Source of the DNA: Blastococcus colisei
GTDB lineage: Bacteria > Actinomycetota > Actinomycetes > Mycobacteriales > Geodermatophilaceae
Reading direction: 5' to 3'
Assembly: GCF_006717095.1 (NCBI RefSeq)
Contig: NZ_VFQE01000001.1
Coordinates: forward strand, 3,286,001-3,350,000
Length of the DNA: 64,000 bases
The translations under genes and the position numbers were made by a program. The notes under the pieces are model-generated. The model was not told where the DNA came from. It saw only the letters and a list, made by a program, of their open reading frames with translations, and ran no database searches. Below are positions 19,729 through 27,827 of this stretch, piece after piece. Each line of letters starts with the position of its first letter. Position 1 is the stretch's first letter.

Positions 19729-20865
19729 TCAACGGAACGTTTGGCGGATAACGCCAACCCAGATGCTCACAGTCTCCTCGTCGCGAGACTTCAGTAGTCT
19801 CATGTGAGAGAGCCTATTCCGGACTGGAAGAACCTGCTCCCTAAACTTTTGCCAGATGTGCGAGGCGACGCCTAAGCCACCTATTCGCGTAGACGTAATG
19901 ACGTCGAGCAGTTCTGACAGTGTCAGCCACTCAAGCGGGTCGCGCAATTCGCGAACGCTCACGGCTGACAGGCTTGAGTCCAGTTGTGCTCGCTTGAGTA
20001 CTTCGGTCGCCAAGCCGCCGACAGCGGCGACCCTCCAGCGTTCCCCTTCTGACTGGGAGACGTGCCGCCGCAGAGCTGACCGCATCGTACGTTCAATGAA
20101 CCACAGTCCACTGCTGACCGCTGCAAGCTCGGCGGGAGCGTCGGTTAGAGTGCCGAGAAGATGAGCTACTGCCGCCTTAATCTCGGCCAGAGACCGGCGA
20201 TTAGCCAATTCGATGCCGCCATCGGACGAAACGACTATGAGACCAGCCCCGCGTAAGGCCTCCGTCTCGCGAATTGACAAGAAAGAGAGGCCGTTCGATG
20301 AGCGTGGGTCTATCTCGAACAGACAGTGGTCGAGGGCGCTCAGCACCCCAGTCCCCAACTCGCCGAGTACCTTTTCCATGAGATCGCCGTCTTGCTCCCC
20401 GAACGACGCCTCCGGGAGGTGCCATAGCGGGGCCCGCTCTTCTGTACCGCTAAGCTCACTCTCGTCGAGGAAATCAAGTAGAGCGAGTGATGCGTCCTCC
20501 AGCAGCGAACTGCCGGGCACACTTCCAAAAGCGACGCGTGGGGCGGTCGACACAAGGCAAACCCGGTGCCCATTGTCTAATAGACGCAACGAGCGTTCGC
20601 GGAGCGCACTCAGTCGGTCACTGCCGTTGGCGGCGAGGGATAGCGATTCTACATTACAGATTGCAATCGTGGAGGGCGGCTGCTCGTCGAACCCCGCCAG
20701 GACCTCCTCAACACTCACGACCGTGTCCGCGATTAGTTCCAGAAGATCACTGCGCAGTACGCGGAAGCTTGAGCCTAGCTGCAGAAAGACAAGTCGATGC
20801 CGGGCTAAGCTAGCCTCCAGCCGCCCCGCGCGTCGCTGCAATACAGCCTTGAGCGCCTCGCTCAT
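19729..20865 (-). CDS. Swt1-type HEPN-domain protein, second gene of a putative defence pair
   Basis: This 378-residue protein ends in a domain of about 120 residues that looks like the Swt1-type HEPN fold: LWFIERTMRSALRRHV (about 254-269), LEWLTLSELLDVI (311-323) and then FREQVLPVRNRLSHMRLL, which holds the HEPN RNase signature R349-x4-H354. The N-terminal 130 residues read like a P-loop NTPase fold that has lost its Walker A (HRLVFLQLGSSFRVLR, then a hydrophobic strand STIAICNVESL where Walker B would be). It overlaps the upstream ATPase gene by four bases (ATGA). Base composition is clearly lower in GC than the rest of the window. A toxic RNase controlled by the ATPase is the natural reading; it is inference. 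Confidence 0.7.
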   Translation of the reverse strand: MSEALKAVLQRRAGRLEASLARHRLVFLQLGSSFRVLRSDLLELIADTVVSVEEVLAGFDEQPPSTIAICNVESLSLAANGSDRLSALRERSLRLLDNGHRVCLVSTAPRVAFGSVPGSSLLEDASLALLDFLDESELSGTEERAPLWHLPEASFGEQDGDLMEKVLGELGTGVLSALDHCLFEIDPRSSNGLSFLSIRETEALRGAGLIVVSSDGGIELANRRSLAEIKAAVAHLLGTLTDAPAELAAVSSGLWFIERTMRSALRRHVSQSEGERWRVAAVGGLATEVLKRAQLDSSLSAVSVRELRDPLEWLTLSELLDVITSTRIGGLGVASHIWQKFREQVLPVRNRLSHMRLLKSRDEETVSIWVGVIRQTFR

Positions 20866-22430
20866 ACAAGGCTCAGGACGGTTGTCGTCTCGTACCCTCT
20901 CCCGTCCTCCTGGATCAAACCTAGGTTGATCAAGTGCTGAAGAGCCAGCGGATACTCGTTGGCGAGGTCGTCGAAGGCTTCAGGTTCATCCTGTAAAGCG
21001 TCTAGCAGTATCCCTTCGATGGGATAATAGCGCCTGACATGATTCAGCATTTCACTAAGGTTGCCAGCCACGGAGCGCTTCCATGAGCCGAGTGCACGAA
21101 GCACGTCGCCGCGGGTCACCCTTCGCTGAAATACGTCTACCGGCAGCGTTTGAACTACGTTGGACGCGAGGCTGCGATACAGGAAGGCGTGACCGCCCGT
21201 AGCTTCAAAAAAGGCCTGCAGTGCACCTTGCTCGATCTCGATCCCCATTCTACCGCCCAGGGAGACGGCCAGTTCATCCGCCTCGCCTCGATCAAATGGA
21301 GAAAGATAGTGAGTCTTGGCCCAGCTGAAGAGCGGATTTGGGCGCCCGTACAATCTCCCACTCTCAACTATGGCACTAGTTAGACCCGACACCACAAAAG
21401 TAAAATTCCCGTTTTCTTGAACTAGGCTCCGGAGCACTCCCAGGAACTGTGCGATGCTAGGCATCGCCCCCTCTTCTATGTCGATGCGATCCGAGGGCGT
21501 GAGGTATTCGATCTCATCTAGCATGAGCACTACGTCAACTTCCCGGAGGGCTAGTGAGCGCAAAGTCGACTGCACGGCTCGCCGGAACTCCGAGAGGTCT
21601 GCGTCCCTCGACAACTGGCGCAGACCTGTGACATCGAAGTGTCGTATGCCCAATTGGTCAATGAGGTCCGCCACGAGATCCCGAATGAGGCCTGGGATCG
21701 GATCCTCGGGAGGAGATGGCAGACTTTCCAAGTCCCGCAGGATAATCATCCGCTTTGAATCTTGCATGGTTTCGGCGAGCTGAGTCAAAACGCTCGTCTT
21801 CCCAGCTTTTCGCAACCCAAAGAGCCCAGCCACTCGTCGAGACGTGACGTCATCTCTCAAGCTGCGCAACAACTGCCGCCTACCGAAGAAGCTATCGCCT
21901 CGGACCGGAGTCGACTCGTAAAACAGGTCTCGTGCGTAGATGTAATCCCGAAGAACGGAAATCAGTGAAACTGGCGAGCTGCTTGTAGCATTCGCTAGGG
22001 GGATGGCCAGGACCCGCCCTCCCTGTGACCAGTCGTCCAGCTTCTGCCGCGCTCGCGGATCGGGTGACCATATGAAAATGATGTCGGGCGTTATGTCTCG
22101 ACGAGCCATCTTTATTGCCGTCTTGGCCGCTTCGAATTCCCTGATTTGGAGGTCGGCGTACGGACTGTAGAAGAACATGACCTCGCGCGTCAGCCCGAAG
22201 GCCAACTCGATTGCGCCCGAGAACCTGACCAGAGCCCAATGACAGTCGCGCAGCCCATTCACTTCAGATCTCTGGGTGTACACCATCTGAGAGCCGAGCT
22301 GTTCGAGTATAAGGCGGTGATCCTCGACGATCGGGAATTGTCGTTCGAGCCGGCGAAGAGCTTCGTGCAGTTTTGGATTCGAGGTTGGCCTCACCGCACC
22401 GGCGGTCCAACCACTTGATGGGTGAGTCAC
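20862..22430 (-). CDS. STAND-like AAA ATPase, first gene of a putative defence pair
   Basis: This 522-residue protein has an ATPase core opening with the FFGRRQLLRSL entry (about 181-191) usual in archaeal-type/STAND NTPases. It is followed by Walker A GLRKAGKT (205-212), Walker B VVLMLDEIEYL (300-310), a sensor-like FTFVVSGLTSAI (344-355) and a C-terminal winged-helix-like region (about 455-520). The N-terminal 170 residues are not recognised; they contain VMFFYSPYADLQIREFEAAK and DIIFIWSPDPRARQKLDD, which could be a sensing or nuclease-like domain. Low GC and many rarer codons mark recent transfer. It starts the two-gene operon with the HEPN protein and lies between the relaxase and the secretion operon, a typical cargo slot. 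Confidence 0.75.
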   Translation of the reverse strand: MTHPSSGWTAGAVRPTSNPKLHEALRRLERQFPIVEDHRLILEQLGSQMVYTQRSEVNGLRDCHWALVRFSGAIELAFGLTREVMFFYSPYADLQIREFEAAKTAIKMARRDITPDIIFIWSPDPRARQKLDDWSQGGRVLAIPLANATSSSPVSLISVLRDYIYARDLFYESTPVRGDSFFGRRQLLRSLRDDVTSRRVAGLFGLRKAGKTSVLTQLAETMQDSKRMIILRDLESLPSPPEDPIPGLIRDLVADLIDQLGIRHFDVTGLRQLSRDADLSEFRRAVQSTLRSLALREVDVVLMLDEIEYLTPSDRIDIEEGAMPSIAQFLGVLRSLVQENGNFTFVVSGLTSAIVESGRLYGRPNPLFSWAKTHYLSPFDRGEADELAVSLGGRMGIEIEQGALQAFFEATGGHAFLYRSLASNVVQTLPVDVFQRRVTRGDVLRALGSWKRSVAGNLSEMLNHVRRYYPIEGILLDALQDEPEAFDDLANEYPLALQHLINLGLIQEDGRGYETTTVLSLV

Positions 22431-22711
22431 TTTTCATCCTCTTGTGGTGGGGCCGACCCAGATACAATAGTCCGGTTCGGCTTCGGTTGAAGCTGGCGTC
22501 AGCCCGGGTGATCGGTTATGTGTGTTCGAGGACTTCGGTGCGGCCATCGTAAGCATGGGTCAGCGCGAACCACGGATTAAGCGTGAGGGGAGTGAACGAA
22601 AGACTCGTCGAGTCTGGAATCGCGTCCCATCACAAGGTCGCCGAAGGTTCGGACAGTTCCCTGCAGCGCCGACCTCCGCCGCTCGGCCACAGTCGCAGCC
22701 GTAGGGCAACC

Positions 22712-23404
22712 CTAGGGCCGGCTGGCCAACAGGCTGGCAACGGTGCTGGTTGCCTGCAGGTACTGACCCAGTTGGGGATCGAGACGGGCGGCGACGCCAA
22801 TTAGGTCGGCCAGTCGTCCGGCGACGTCGGTGGTCAGCAGGGGTTCATGGTGGGCCACGCGGTTACGCAGATCGTGCAGGCGGCCGACCGGACCGTCGAC
22901 ATGGACGGCGCGGTCGGTGCCGGACGGGAAGGCGCGGTGCAGCGCGGGCACCCACAGGGTCTTCTCGTGCGCCGCGGAGCTGAGGTAGCGCCAGAAGCCG
23001 AACATGAGCTCGGCGACGATCTTTCCTGGCGGGGCGGTCCGGCCGCCGGCGTTGGCGATCGCATGGCGCAGGCTGTCCCGGGGCTTGTCGTTGACGTCGA
23101 CGCGGCGTCGTCCGCGCGTGCGGTAGACCGGAGCGAAGACGGCGTTTGCAGCCAGCGTCCAGTGCGGAGGCCCCGGCCAGCGGGCGGACAGGGCGACGTC
23201 GTAGGCGTTGCGCAGCCCGACCTCCACGTGCGCCAGGTCGTGGAGCAGCGCGTCGCTGAGTTGGGCGTTCCACTCGTACAGAGCTAACGCCCGGTCTCGG
23301 TCCGCGCTCGCAGCGGTTAGGTAGACCGCGAATCGCGGGGCACTGAGCCAGGCCTCCACCCAGCGACCGGCCGGCGGGAAGGCCGGTGGCGTCGGCGTTG
23401 TCAT
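22712..23404 (-). CDS. Abi-family (AbiD/F-like, HEPN) abortive infection protein
   Basis: This 230-residue protein matches the Abi_2-like pattern. An early helical segment (WLSAPRFAVYLTAASADRDR, ALALYEWNAQLSDALLHDLA) is followed by HVEVGLRNAYD (about 60-70). A middle FGFWRYLSSAAHEKTLW (about 135-150) and a late LHDLRNRVAHHEPLL complete it; the last contains RNRVAH, the R-x4-H signature of HEPN ribonucleases. Such proteins typically stop growth of phage-infected or plasmid-invaded cells by cutting RNA. GC content is high, unlike the pair beside it, so the two arrived separately. A hairpin at 23437-23478 separates it from the secretion operon. Confidence 0.75.
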   Translation of the reverse strand: MTTPTPPAFPPAGRWVEAWLSAPRFAVYLTAASADRDRALALYEWNAQLSDALLHDLAHVEVGLRNAYDVALSARWPGPPHWTLAANAVFAPVYRTRGRRRVDVNDKPRDSLRHAIANAGGRTAPPGKIVAELMFGFWRYLSSAAHEKTLWVPALHRAFPSGTDRAVHVDGPVGRLHDLRNRVAHHEPLLTTDVAGRLADLIGVAARLDPQLGQYLQATSTVASLLASRP

Positions 23405-23436
23405 CGGGTTGCATCCTGGCGTACAGTGATCGTGAA

Positions 23437-23478
23437 AGCCCCGGTGGACCGCTGACCTCTGGTCATGTCGCCGGGGCT
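23437..23478 (-). terminator. Terminator-like hairpin at the end of the secretion operon
   Basis: An 8-base perfect stem (AGCCCCGG/CCGGGGCT) encloses about 26 bases that hold a smaller GACC/GGTC stem. On the minus strand it is followed by TTTCACG, on the plus strand by ACGTCTTTT, so it may work in both directions. It lies after the last secretion-operon gene and just before the Abi gene. Confidence 0.55.
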
Positions 23479-23540
23479 ACGTCTTTTCCTGGCCTCGTCC
23501 GCCCGTTTCCTCGCGGTGATCCGCTGGGCGCCTGCGCTGA

Positions 23541-24032
23541 TCATCGAGGGGAGGCGTCGAGGAAGGCGGTGTAGCGGCTTTCGGCGGGCCAGTCCTGGTG
23601 CCGGCCGGTGCGGCAGGTGCTCTCCCCGAGCCGCTGGGCCATGCGATCGCAGAACATCGGGAAGGCGTACCGGTTCCATTCCTCCATCAGCTGGGGACCT
23701 GCTGCGTTCTCCGCTTCCCACCGCAGCACCGTCAGCACGGGCAGTTCCCGGGCGATGTGGGCGTGGCGGGGCCAGCAGACCGGGACCATCTGCGCGGGCC
23801 GCCACGCGTACTCATGGTTGATCCATGCGACGACGTCGTCACACCAGCTCCAGACCGCTGTGCTGAGCTCGCCGCTGCAGCCGGCGGGCTCCCAGGGGCG
23901 CTCCAGGTCGGCCACGGCGCCGGCTTGGGCCGCTCCCCCGCGGTCGCCTCGACGCGTGTTCCCCAGGAGTTCGAGCGCACGCAGCACCGCGAGGGGTGGC
24001 GGCGGGAACGGCAGGACGATCACCAGGACCAC
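23541..24032 (-). CDS. Hypothetical protein, last gene of the conjugation operon
   Basis: This 163-residue Trp-rich protein is not confidently assigned. Its second half (WSWCDDVVAWINHEYAWRPA, CWPRHAHIARELPVLTVLRW, CDRMAQRLGESTCRTGRH) looks like the small WCxxWW-type proteins often encoded beside actinobacterial conjugation genes. The start overlaps the end of the coupling-protein gene by 13 bases, so it belongs to that operon. No signal peptide is evident, although the first 15 residues are hydrophobic. Confidence 0.6.
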   Translation of the reverse strand: MVLVIVLPFPPPPLAVLRALELLGNTRRGDRGGAAQAGAVADLERPWEPAGCSGELSTAVWSWCDDVVAWINHEYAWRPAQMVPVCWPRHAHIARELPVLTVLRWEAENAAGPQLMEEWNRYAFPMFCDRMAQRLGESTCRTGRHQDWPAESRYTAFLDASPR

Positions 24033-25540
24033 GCCTCGGGCTGCGGTGCGGCCGGCGGGTCGGCCGGGTCGACGTGCCGGCTCGGGCCGAGCCGGTGATC
24101 GCGGGCGTATGCCAGCGCGGCAGCCGTGCGCTGCTCGACGTCGACGGTGTCGACGCGGGAGCGGCTGACCCGCGCACGGGCGGCGTCGAGCTCGGTCGTG
24201 AGCCGCTGACCGTCCTTGCCGTCGAGGCAGCGCCGCAAGCGGGCGACGATCGGCGGCGCGGTGCCTGCGACGACGAGAGCGTGCCGCTCGGGGATGCGAC
24301 GGATGTCGCCGGGGCGCAGCACCCGCACGTCCTCACCCGAGCGCGACGTGCCGATGCCGCCGGGTCCGTCGGTGACGGTCCGCCGGCTGATCCGCACGTC
24401 GTCGAGCAGGTCGGACAGTTCTCGGTAGAAGTGGACGTCCTTGCCGCCGCCGAAGATGACGAGGTTGTTGGTGAGCCCGAAGAGCGAGCGGGCCTCGTCC
24501 TCGCCGTAGGAGACGACCATCTGTTTCCAGGTCTGGGCGGCGTAGATGAACGAGAGCCCGAGCGCGCGTTCGTTGGCCATCCGCACCCGCAGGGTCGGCA
24601 GCGGCGTGGTGGACGGCAGTTCGTCGAGGCAGGCCAGGAAGCACGGGGTCAGGCGCCCGTGCGGCGAGGTGGTGGCGACGTGCAGGGCGGTGTCGAGGAC
24701 GTGTTCGGCGACCGCGGTCATCAGCGGTGCCGCCGAGGCGTAGGGGTCCTCCCGGCCGAGCAGGTACACCGTTCCCTGCCGAACGATCAGGTCGGCCAGA
24801 TCGGTCGCCGACCGTCCGCGCGAAGGCACGCAGCGCGCCCTGATGTCCGGCTGGAAGAACAGCGCCATCGCTTGCTGGACGGTGGTCACCGTGTTGCCGA
24901 CGGTGTCCGGGCTGCCGTGCAGGGCGCCGATCAGCAGCCCGTCCCAGAACCGGGCTGCGTGCGGATGCTGCTGCAGGATCTCGGCGGGCTGCTCGGCGGC
25001 GACGGGGTTAGCGACCCACTCCAGGACGTGCTCCAGGGTGCGGCTGGTGAGTGCCGCCGCGTGCAGGAAGCCCTGGAGCACCTTGGCGGTCTCCGCGGCG
25101 TAGAACCGGGCGGCGTTGTCCTGCCGGCCGCCGGTGACCGCGCCGGCGACGGTGCCGGCGGCGAACGCCTTGGCTCGTCGTTCGGCGATCCGAGGATCGA
25201 CGCAGCCGGCGACCGGATCCCACACCAGCTCCGGCAGCCCTGGTGCGGCGCCGAAAGGATCGAGCACCGCGACCGGGCGCGGCGGCTCGTCGGGACCAGA
25301 GGGCAGTTGACGCCGTCCGGCGGTCAGCAGCAGGTCGTCGACCTTGGTCAGCGTCGCCAGGCCGGCACCGCGGTGGGCCAGCAGGGCGGGAGCGAGCAGG
25401 TCGAGGGTCTTGCCGGACCCCTGCTCGCCGTAGACGCCGGTGGTGCGGTCGTAGCGGCACCACAGTTCCACCCCGTGCGGCTGGGAGGAGCGGCCCAGCC
25501 GCCAGCCGACGTCGGTCGGGTCGAACCCGGACGTGAGCAT
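24020..25540 (-). CDS. VirD4/TraG-like type IV coupling ATPase
   Basis: This 506-residue ATPase brings the relaxase-DNA complex to the secretion channel. It shows Walker A GEQGSGKT at residues 38-45, Walker B FLACLDELPS at about 301-310 and the conserved FIYAAQTWKQM and NNLVIFGGGKD segments of the TraM-recognition/TraG family. It lacks the N-terminal membrane helices of classical VirD4. A separate 206-residue membrane protein three genes upstream (27153-27773) could supply them, as in other split actinobacterial systems. It is followed directly by a small overlapping gene. Confidence 0.88.
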   Translation of the reverse strand: MLTSGFDPTDVGWRLGRSSQPHGVELWCRYDRTTGVYGEQGSGKTLDLLAPALLAHRGAGLATLTKVDDLLLTAGRRQLPSGPDEPPRPVAVLDPFGAAPGLPELVWDPVAGCVDPRIAERRAKAFAAGTVAGAVTGGRQDNAARFYAAETAKVLQGFLHAAALTSRTLEHVLEWVANPVAAEQPAEILQQHPHAARFWDGLLIGALHGSPDTVGNTVTTVQQAMALFFQPDIRARCVPSRGRSATDLADLIVRQGTVYLLGREDPYASAAPLMTAVAEHVLDTALHVATTSPHGRLTPCFLACLDELPSTTPLPTLRVRMANERALGLSFIYAAQTWKQMVVSYGEDEARSLFGLTNNLVIFGGGKDVHFYRELSDLLDDVRISRRTVTDGPGGIGTSRSGEDVRVLRPGDIRRIPERHALVVAGTAPPIVARLRRCLDGKDGQRLTTELDAARARVSRSRVDTVDVEQRTAAALAYARDHRLGPSRHVDPADPPAAPQPEAWSW

Positions 25541-25552
25541 CCGATTCCCCTT

Positions 25553-26848
25553 TCAGCGTGCCCGGCCGGGGCTGGGCCGCTGGGGTCGCGCCGCCTGCAG
25601 CTGCTGGTGGGCCTGCTGAATGGCCACGCTGAGCGCGACCGGCGTCTGCGGGTCGTCGAGCAGCGCCCGATTCGCGGCCCAGGCCCGGCGCGGGAAGCCG
25701 GCCGTCGCGCGGGCACCCGGATCGGCTACCTGGTCGGCGACGGCGAGGGAGAGCAGTCGGGCGTTGTGCAGGGCGCCGGCGACCGGTTGCAGGTCGGTGG
25801 CGGTGACGCGGACCAGTCCGCCGGGCTGATATCCGCGCAGGTACGCGGCCACCCGCTCCTCGCGCGGCGGCACGTCGCGGGCGTAGGCGATCAGGGATCC
25901 GGTGTCGGCCCAGGACCGGACGGTGCGGTACAGCAGTTGCGTGGCGAGAGTGGGCAGGTGCTGAGCCGCGGACGTGACGGATGCGCGCAGGGACGCCGTC
26001 CAGGTGGCCGGATCGGGCTGGGCAGAGCGGAGGACGGTATGGAGTCGACCGGCTGCGGTGACGCCGGATGGTGTGTGCTGGTGGAAGTGGCGGCTGCCGT
26101 CGTCGTACGGACGCAGGGCCGCTCGGACGGCGCGCCAGGCGTCGGCGGCCGTCGTCTGACCTGCGGGTGGTGCGTCGGCCGAGCCGAGGCGCTCCGCGGC
26201 GGAGCTGAGTGTCTGGGCGGCGATCGTGTAGGCCAGGACCTCGGTGACCGACGGCGGATCATTGGCGCGGGCCGTGGCCTGGAGGAGGACGCCGATGGCG
26301 TCGGGGACCACGCGTGCCGGGTCGACGGACGCAGTGACCGCGGGGCCTGGAACGGGGCGGTCGAGGATGGCGACGTCGGCGCGTGTCGGCGGTTGCAGCG
26401 CGGCTGTCTGCTGGACCAGGACCGCCTGACGCTCTACCTCGGCCAGCCACTGCGTCGCCGGGCCGGCGGGCAGGCGGTGGGCGACCACCTCGGTCAGCGG
26501 CGCCACTGTCTCGGCTACGGCGGTGGCGACGGCCCACCGGCTGGTCACGCTGGTGTGGTCGTACAGGACGCCGACGGTGTCGGCCGCGGCGGCCGCCAAC
26601 CGGGTCAAGGCCGACTCGGTCGCTGGAGCGCGGACGCCGAGCTCGGTGCAGGCGGCAGCCAGGGCGGCGACCTGCTGTTCGCGGCGATCGCCGGCGAATG
26701 GGGATACGCCGTCGCGGCGCAGGTGGGCCAGCGCCCGACCCAGGTGGCCCAACGCGGTGCCTGCATCGGCGCGCGCGGCTGCGCTGTCGTCCGTGGTCCG
26801 CGCTGTGTCGGCGAGGGCGTCGAGCAGCTGCCCGAGCGAGGTGGCCAT
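25553..26848 (-). CDS. Helical conserved hypothetical protein of the conjugation operon
   Basis: This 431-residue protein is rich in Ala, Leu, Thr and Arg and predicted to be all-helical and soluble. There is no signal peptide, membrane segment or nucleotide motif. Its start overlaps the stop of the previous gene by one base (TGATG) and it lies 12 bases before the coupling ATPase, so an auxiliary role with that ATPase or the relaxosome is likely. The family is not recognised. Confidence 0.65.
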   Translation of the reverse strand: MATSLGQLLDALADTARTTDDSAAARADAGTALGHLGRALAHLRRDGVSPFAGDRREQQVAALAAACTELGVRAPATESALTRLAAAAADTVGVLYDHTSVTSRWAVATAVAETVAPLTEVVAHRLPAGPATQWLAEVERQAVLVQQTAALQPPTRADVAILDRPVPGPAVTASVDPARVVPDAIGVLLQATARANDPPSVTEVLAYTIAAQTLSSAAERLGSADAPPAGQTTAADAWRAVRAALRPYDDGSRHFHQHTPSGVTAAGRLHTVLRSAQPDPATWTASLRASVTSAAQHLPTLATQLLYRTVRSWADTGSLIAYARDVPPREERVAAYLRGYQPGGLVRVTATDLQPVAGALHNARLLSLAVADQVADPGARATAGFPRRAWAANRALLDDPQTPVALSVAIQQAHQQLQAARPQRPSPGRAR

Positions 26849-27156
26849 CAGCGTGGCGCACGCAGCGCGCGGTGGCCGTGCTGAGCCGCGGCGAGGACGT
26901 CGGGGTGCGCGAAGTCGTCAGCCGGCAGGTTGCCGAGGATGCGCAGCGCCTGCTCGACGAGCCGGTCGGGGTCGGTGGCGTCGGCGGTCGCGGGCACCGG
27001 GCCGCTGGGCGCGCGCAGGGCGGTGGCGGCGGCGAGGCAGTGCAGCTGCGCTGTCGGCCCGGCCTGGTCGTTGCGGGAAGCGGCGGCGAACAGTGCCGCA
27101 GCCTCGGCGCGGGCGGCGAGCAGATCGGCGTTCAGGTCGTCGTCGGTCGAGCTCAT
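26848..27156 (-). CDS. Small helical hypothetical protein of the conjugation operon
   Basis: This 102-residue, alanine-rich, probably soluble helical protein is acidic at the N-terminus (STDDDLNADLLAARAEAAAL). It overlaps both neighbours (four bases upstream, one base downstream), so it is firmly inside the operon. No family is recognised. Confidence 0.6.
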   Translation of the reverse strand: MSSTDDDLNADLLAARAEAAALFAAASRNDQAGPTAQLHCLAAATALRAPSGPVPATADATDPDRLVEQALRILGNLPADDFAHPDVLAAAQHGHRALRAPR

Positions 27157-27773
27157 CGAGGGGTCTCCTTCACAGTGTGGACGGGTGGTGCCTCGATCGA
27201 CGGTGCTGGGGACGTCGATCGGGAAGTGGTGCTCGGGACGGATCTGTGGGTACGACCGCGGATCGCGTCACCGCCTGTGGACAGGAGGCGATGGACACGT
27301 CCTCGGCTGCCTCTGGACGGGTAGCGGTCCGGGCGGATGACCGCTCGCCCGGCGCGGAGCTGCCGCAACCCGAGGGCTTGCTGGGCCTCCCTGCGGGTGG
27401 CCATGCCGCCGCGGGCGTCGCCCGGTCGCCGGTGGCGGGCGACCAGGACAGCGGTGATGACCGCGGCGGTCAGCAGGACGAGCTCGGCGACGGCAACACA
27501 CGCGTACACCGGGATGGGCTTGGCGACCTGACGCAGTTGGTCGGGCGGCAGGCCGCGGCCGGGGTTGCCGCCCAGGAGCCCGCCGAGGACGTGGGTGATC
27601 GTCTCGGTGCCCTGCGGCCACACCCAGCCACCGCCCCACAACGCCGAGGCGAGTCCGAGACCGACCAGGGCCGCCAGCGCGACAGCGATCAGGGCGCCAC
27701 CGACTGCGGCGACCGCCAGTTCCCATCCCCGGGCGATCGGCTGCGGATCGCGACGCCGGAAGGGCATCGTCAT
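27153..27773 (-). CDS. Membrane protein, possible N-terminal half of the coupling protein
   Basis: This 206-residue protein has two strong membrane helices (about 18-46 and 88-112) separated by an external loop of about 40 residues. A basic cytoplasmic tail follows (RRPGDARGGMATRREAQQAL). This is the topology of the membrane module of VirD4/TraG coupling proteins, and the soluble ATPase three genes downstream lacks exactly that part. GGMATRREAQQALG resembles the sequence just before the ATPase domain in fused versions. Assignment as a split coupling-protein membrane half is inference from topology and position. Confidence 0.6.
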   Translation of the reverse strand: MTMPFRRRDPQPIARGWELAVAAVGGALIAVALAALVGLGLASALWGGGWVWPQGTETITHVLGGLLGGNPGRGLPPDQLRQVAKPIPVYACVAVAELVLLTAAVITAVLVARHRRPGDARGGMATRREAQQALGLRQLRAGRAVIRPDRYPSRGSRGRVHRLLSTGGDAIRGRTHRSVPSTTSRSTSPAPSIEAPPVHTVKETPR

Positions 27774-27827
27774 GCGCCGGCCCCGTTTCGGTGGTGGATG
27801 TCCACGTCCTGGTTCCCTCTCTGCCGG

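Noticed and set aside
23996-26884. 962-residue plus-strand frame opposite the VirD4-like gene
   Set aside because: Shadow of the coupling ATPase and the 431-residue gene; composition is Gly/Arg/Asp-rich without domains.
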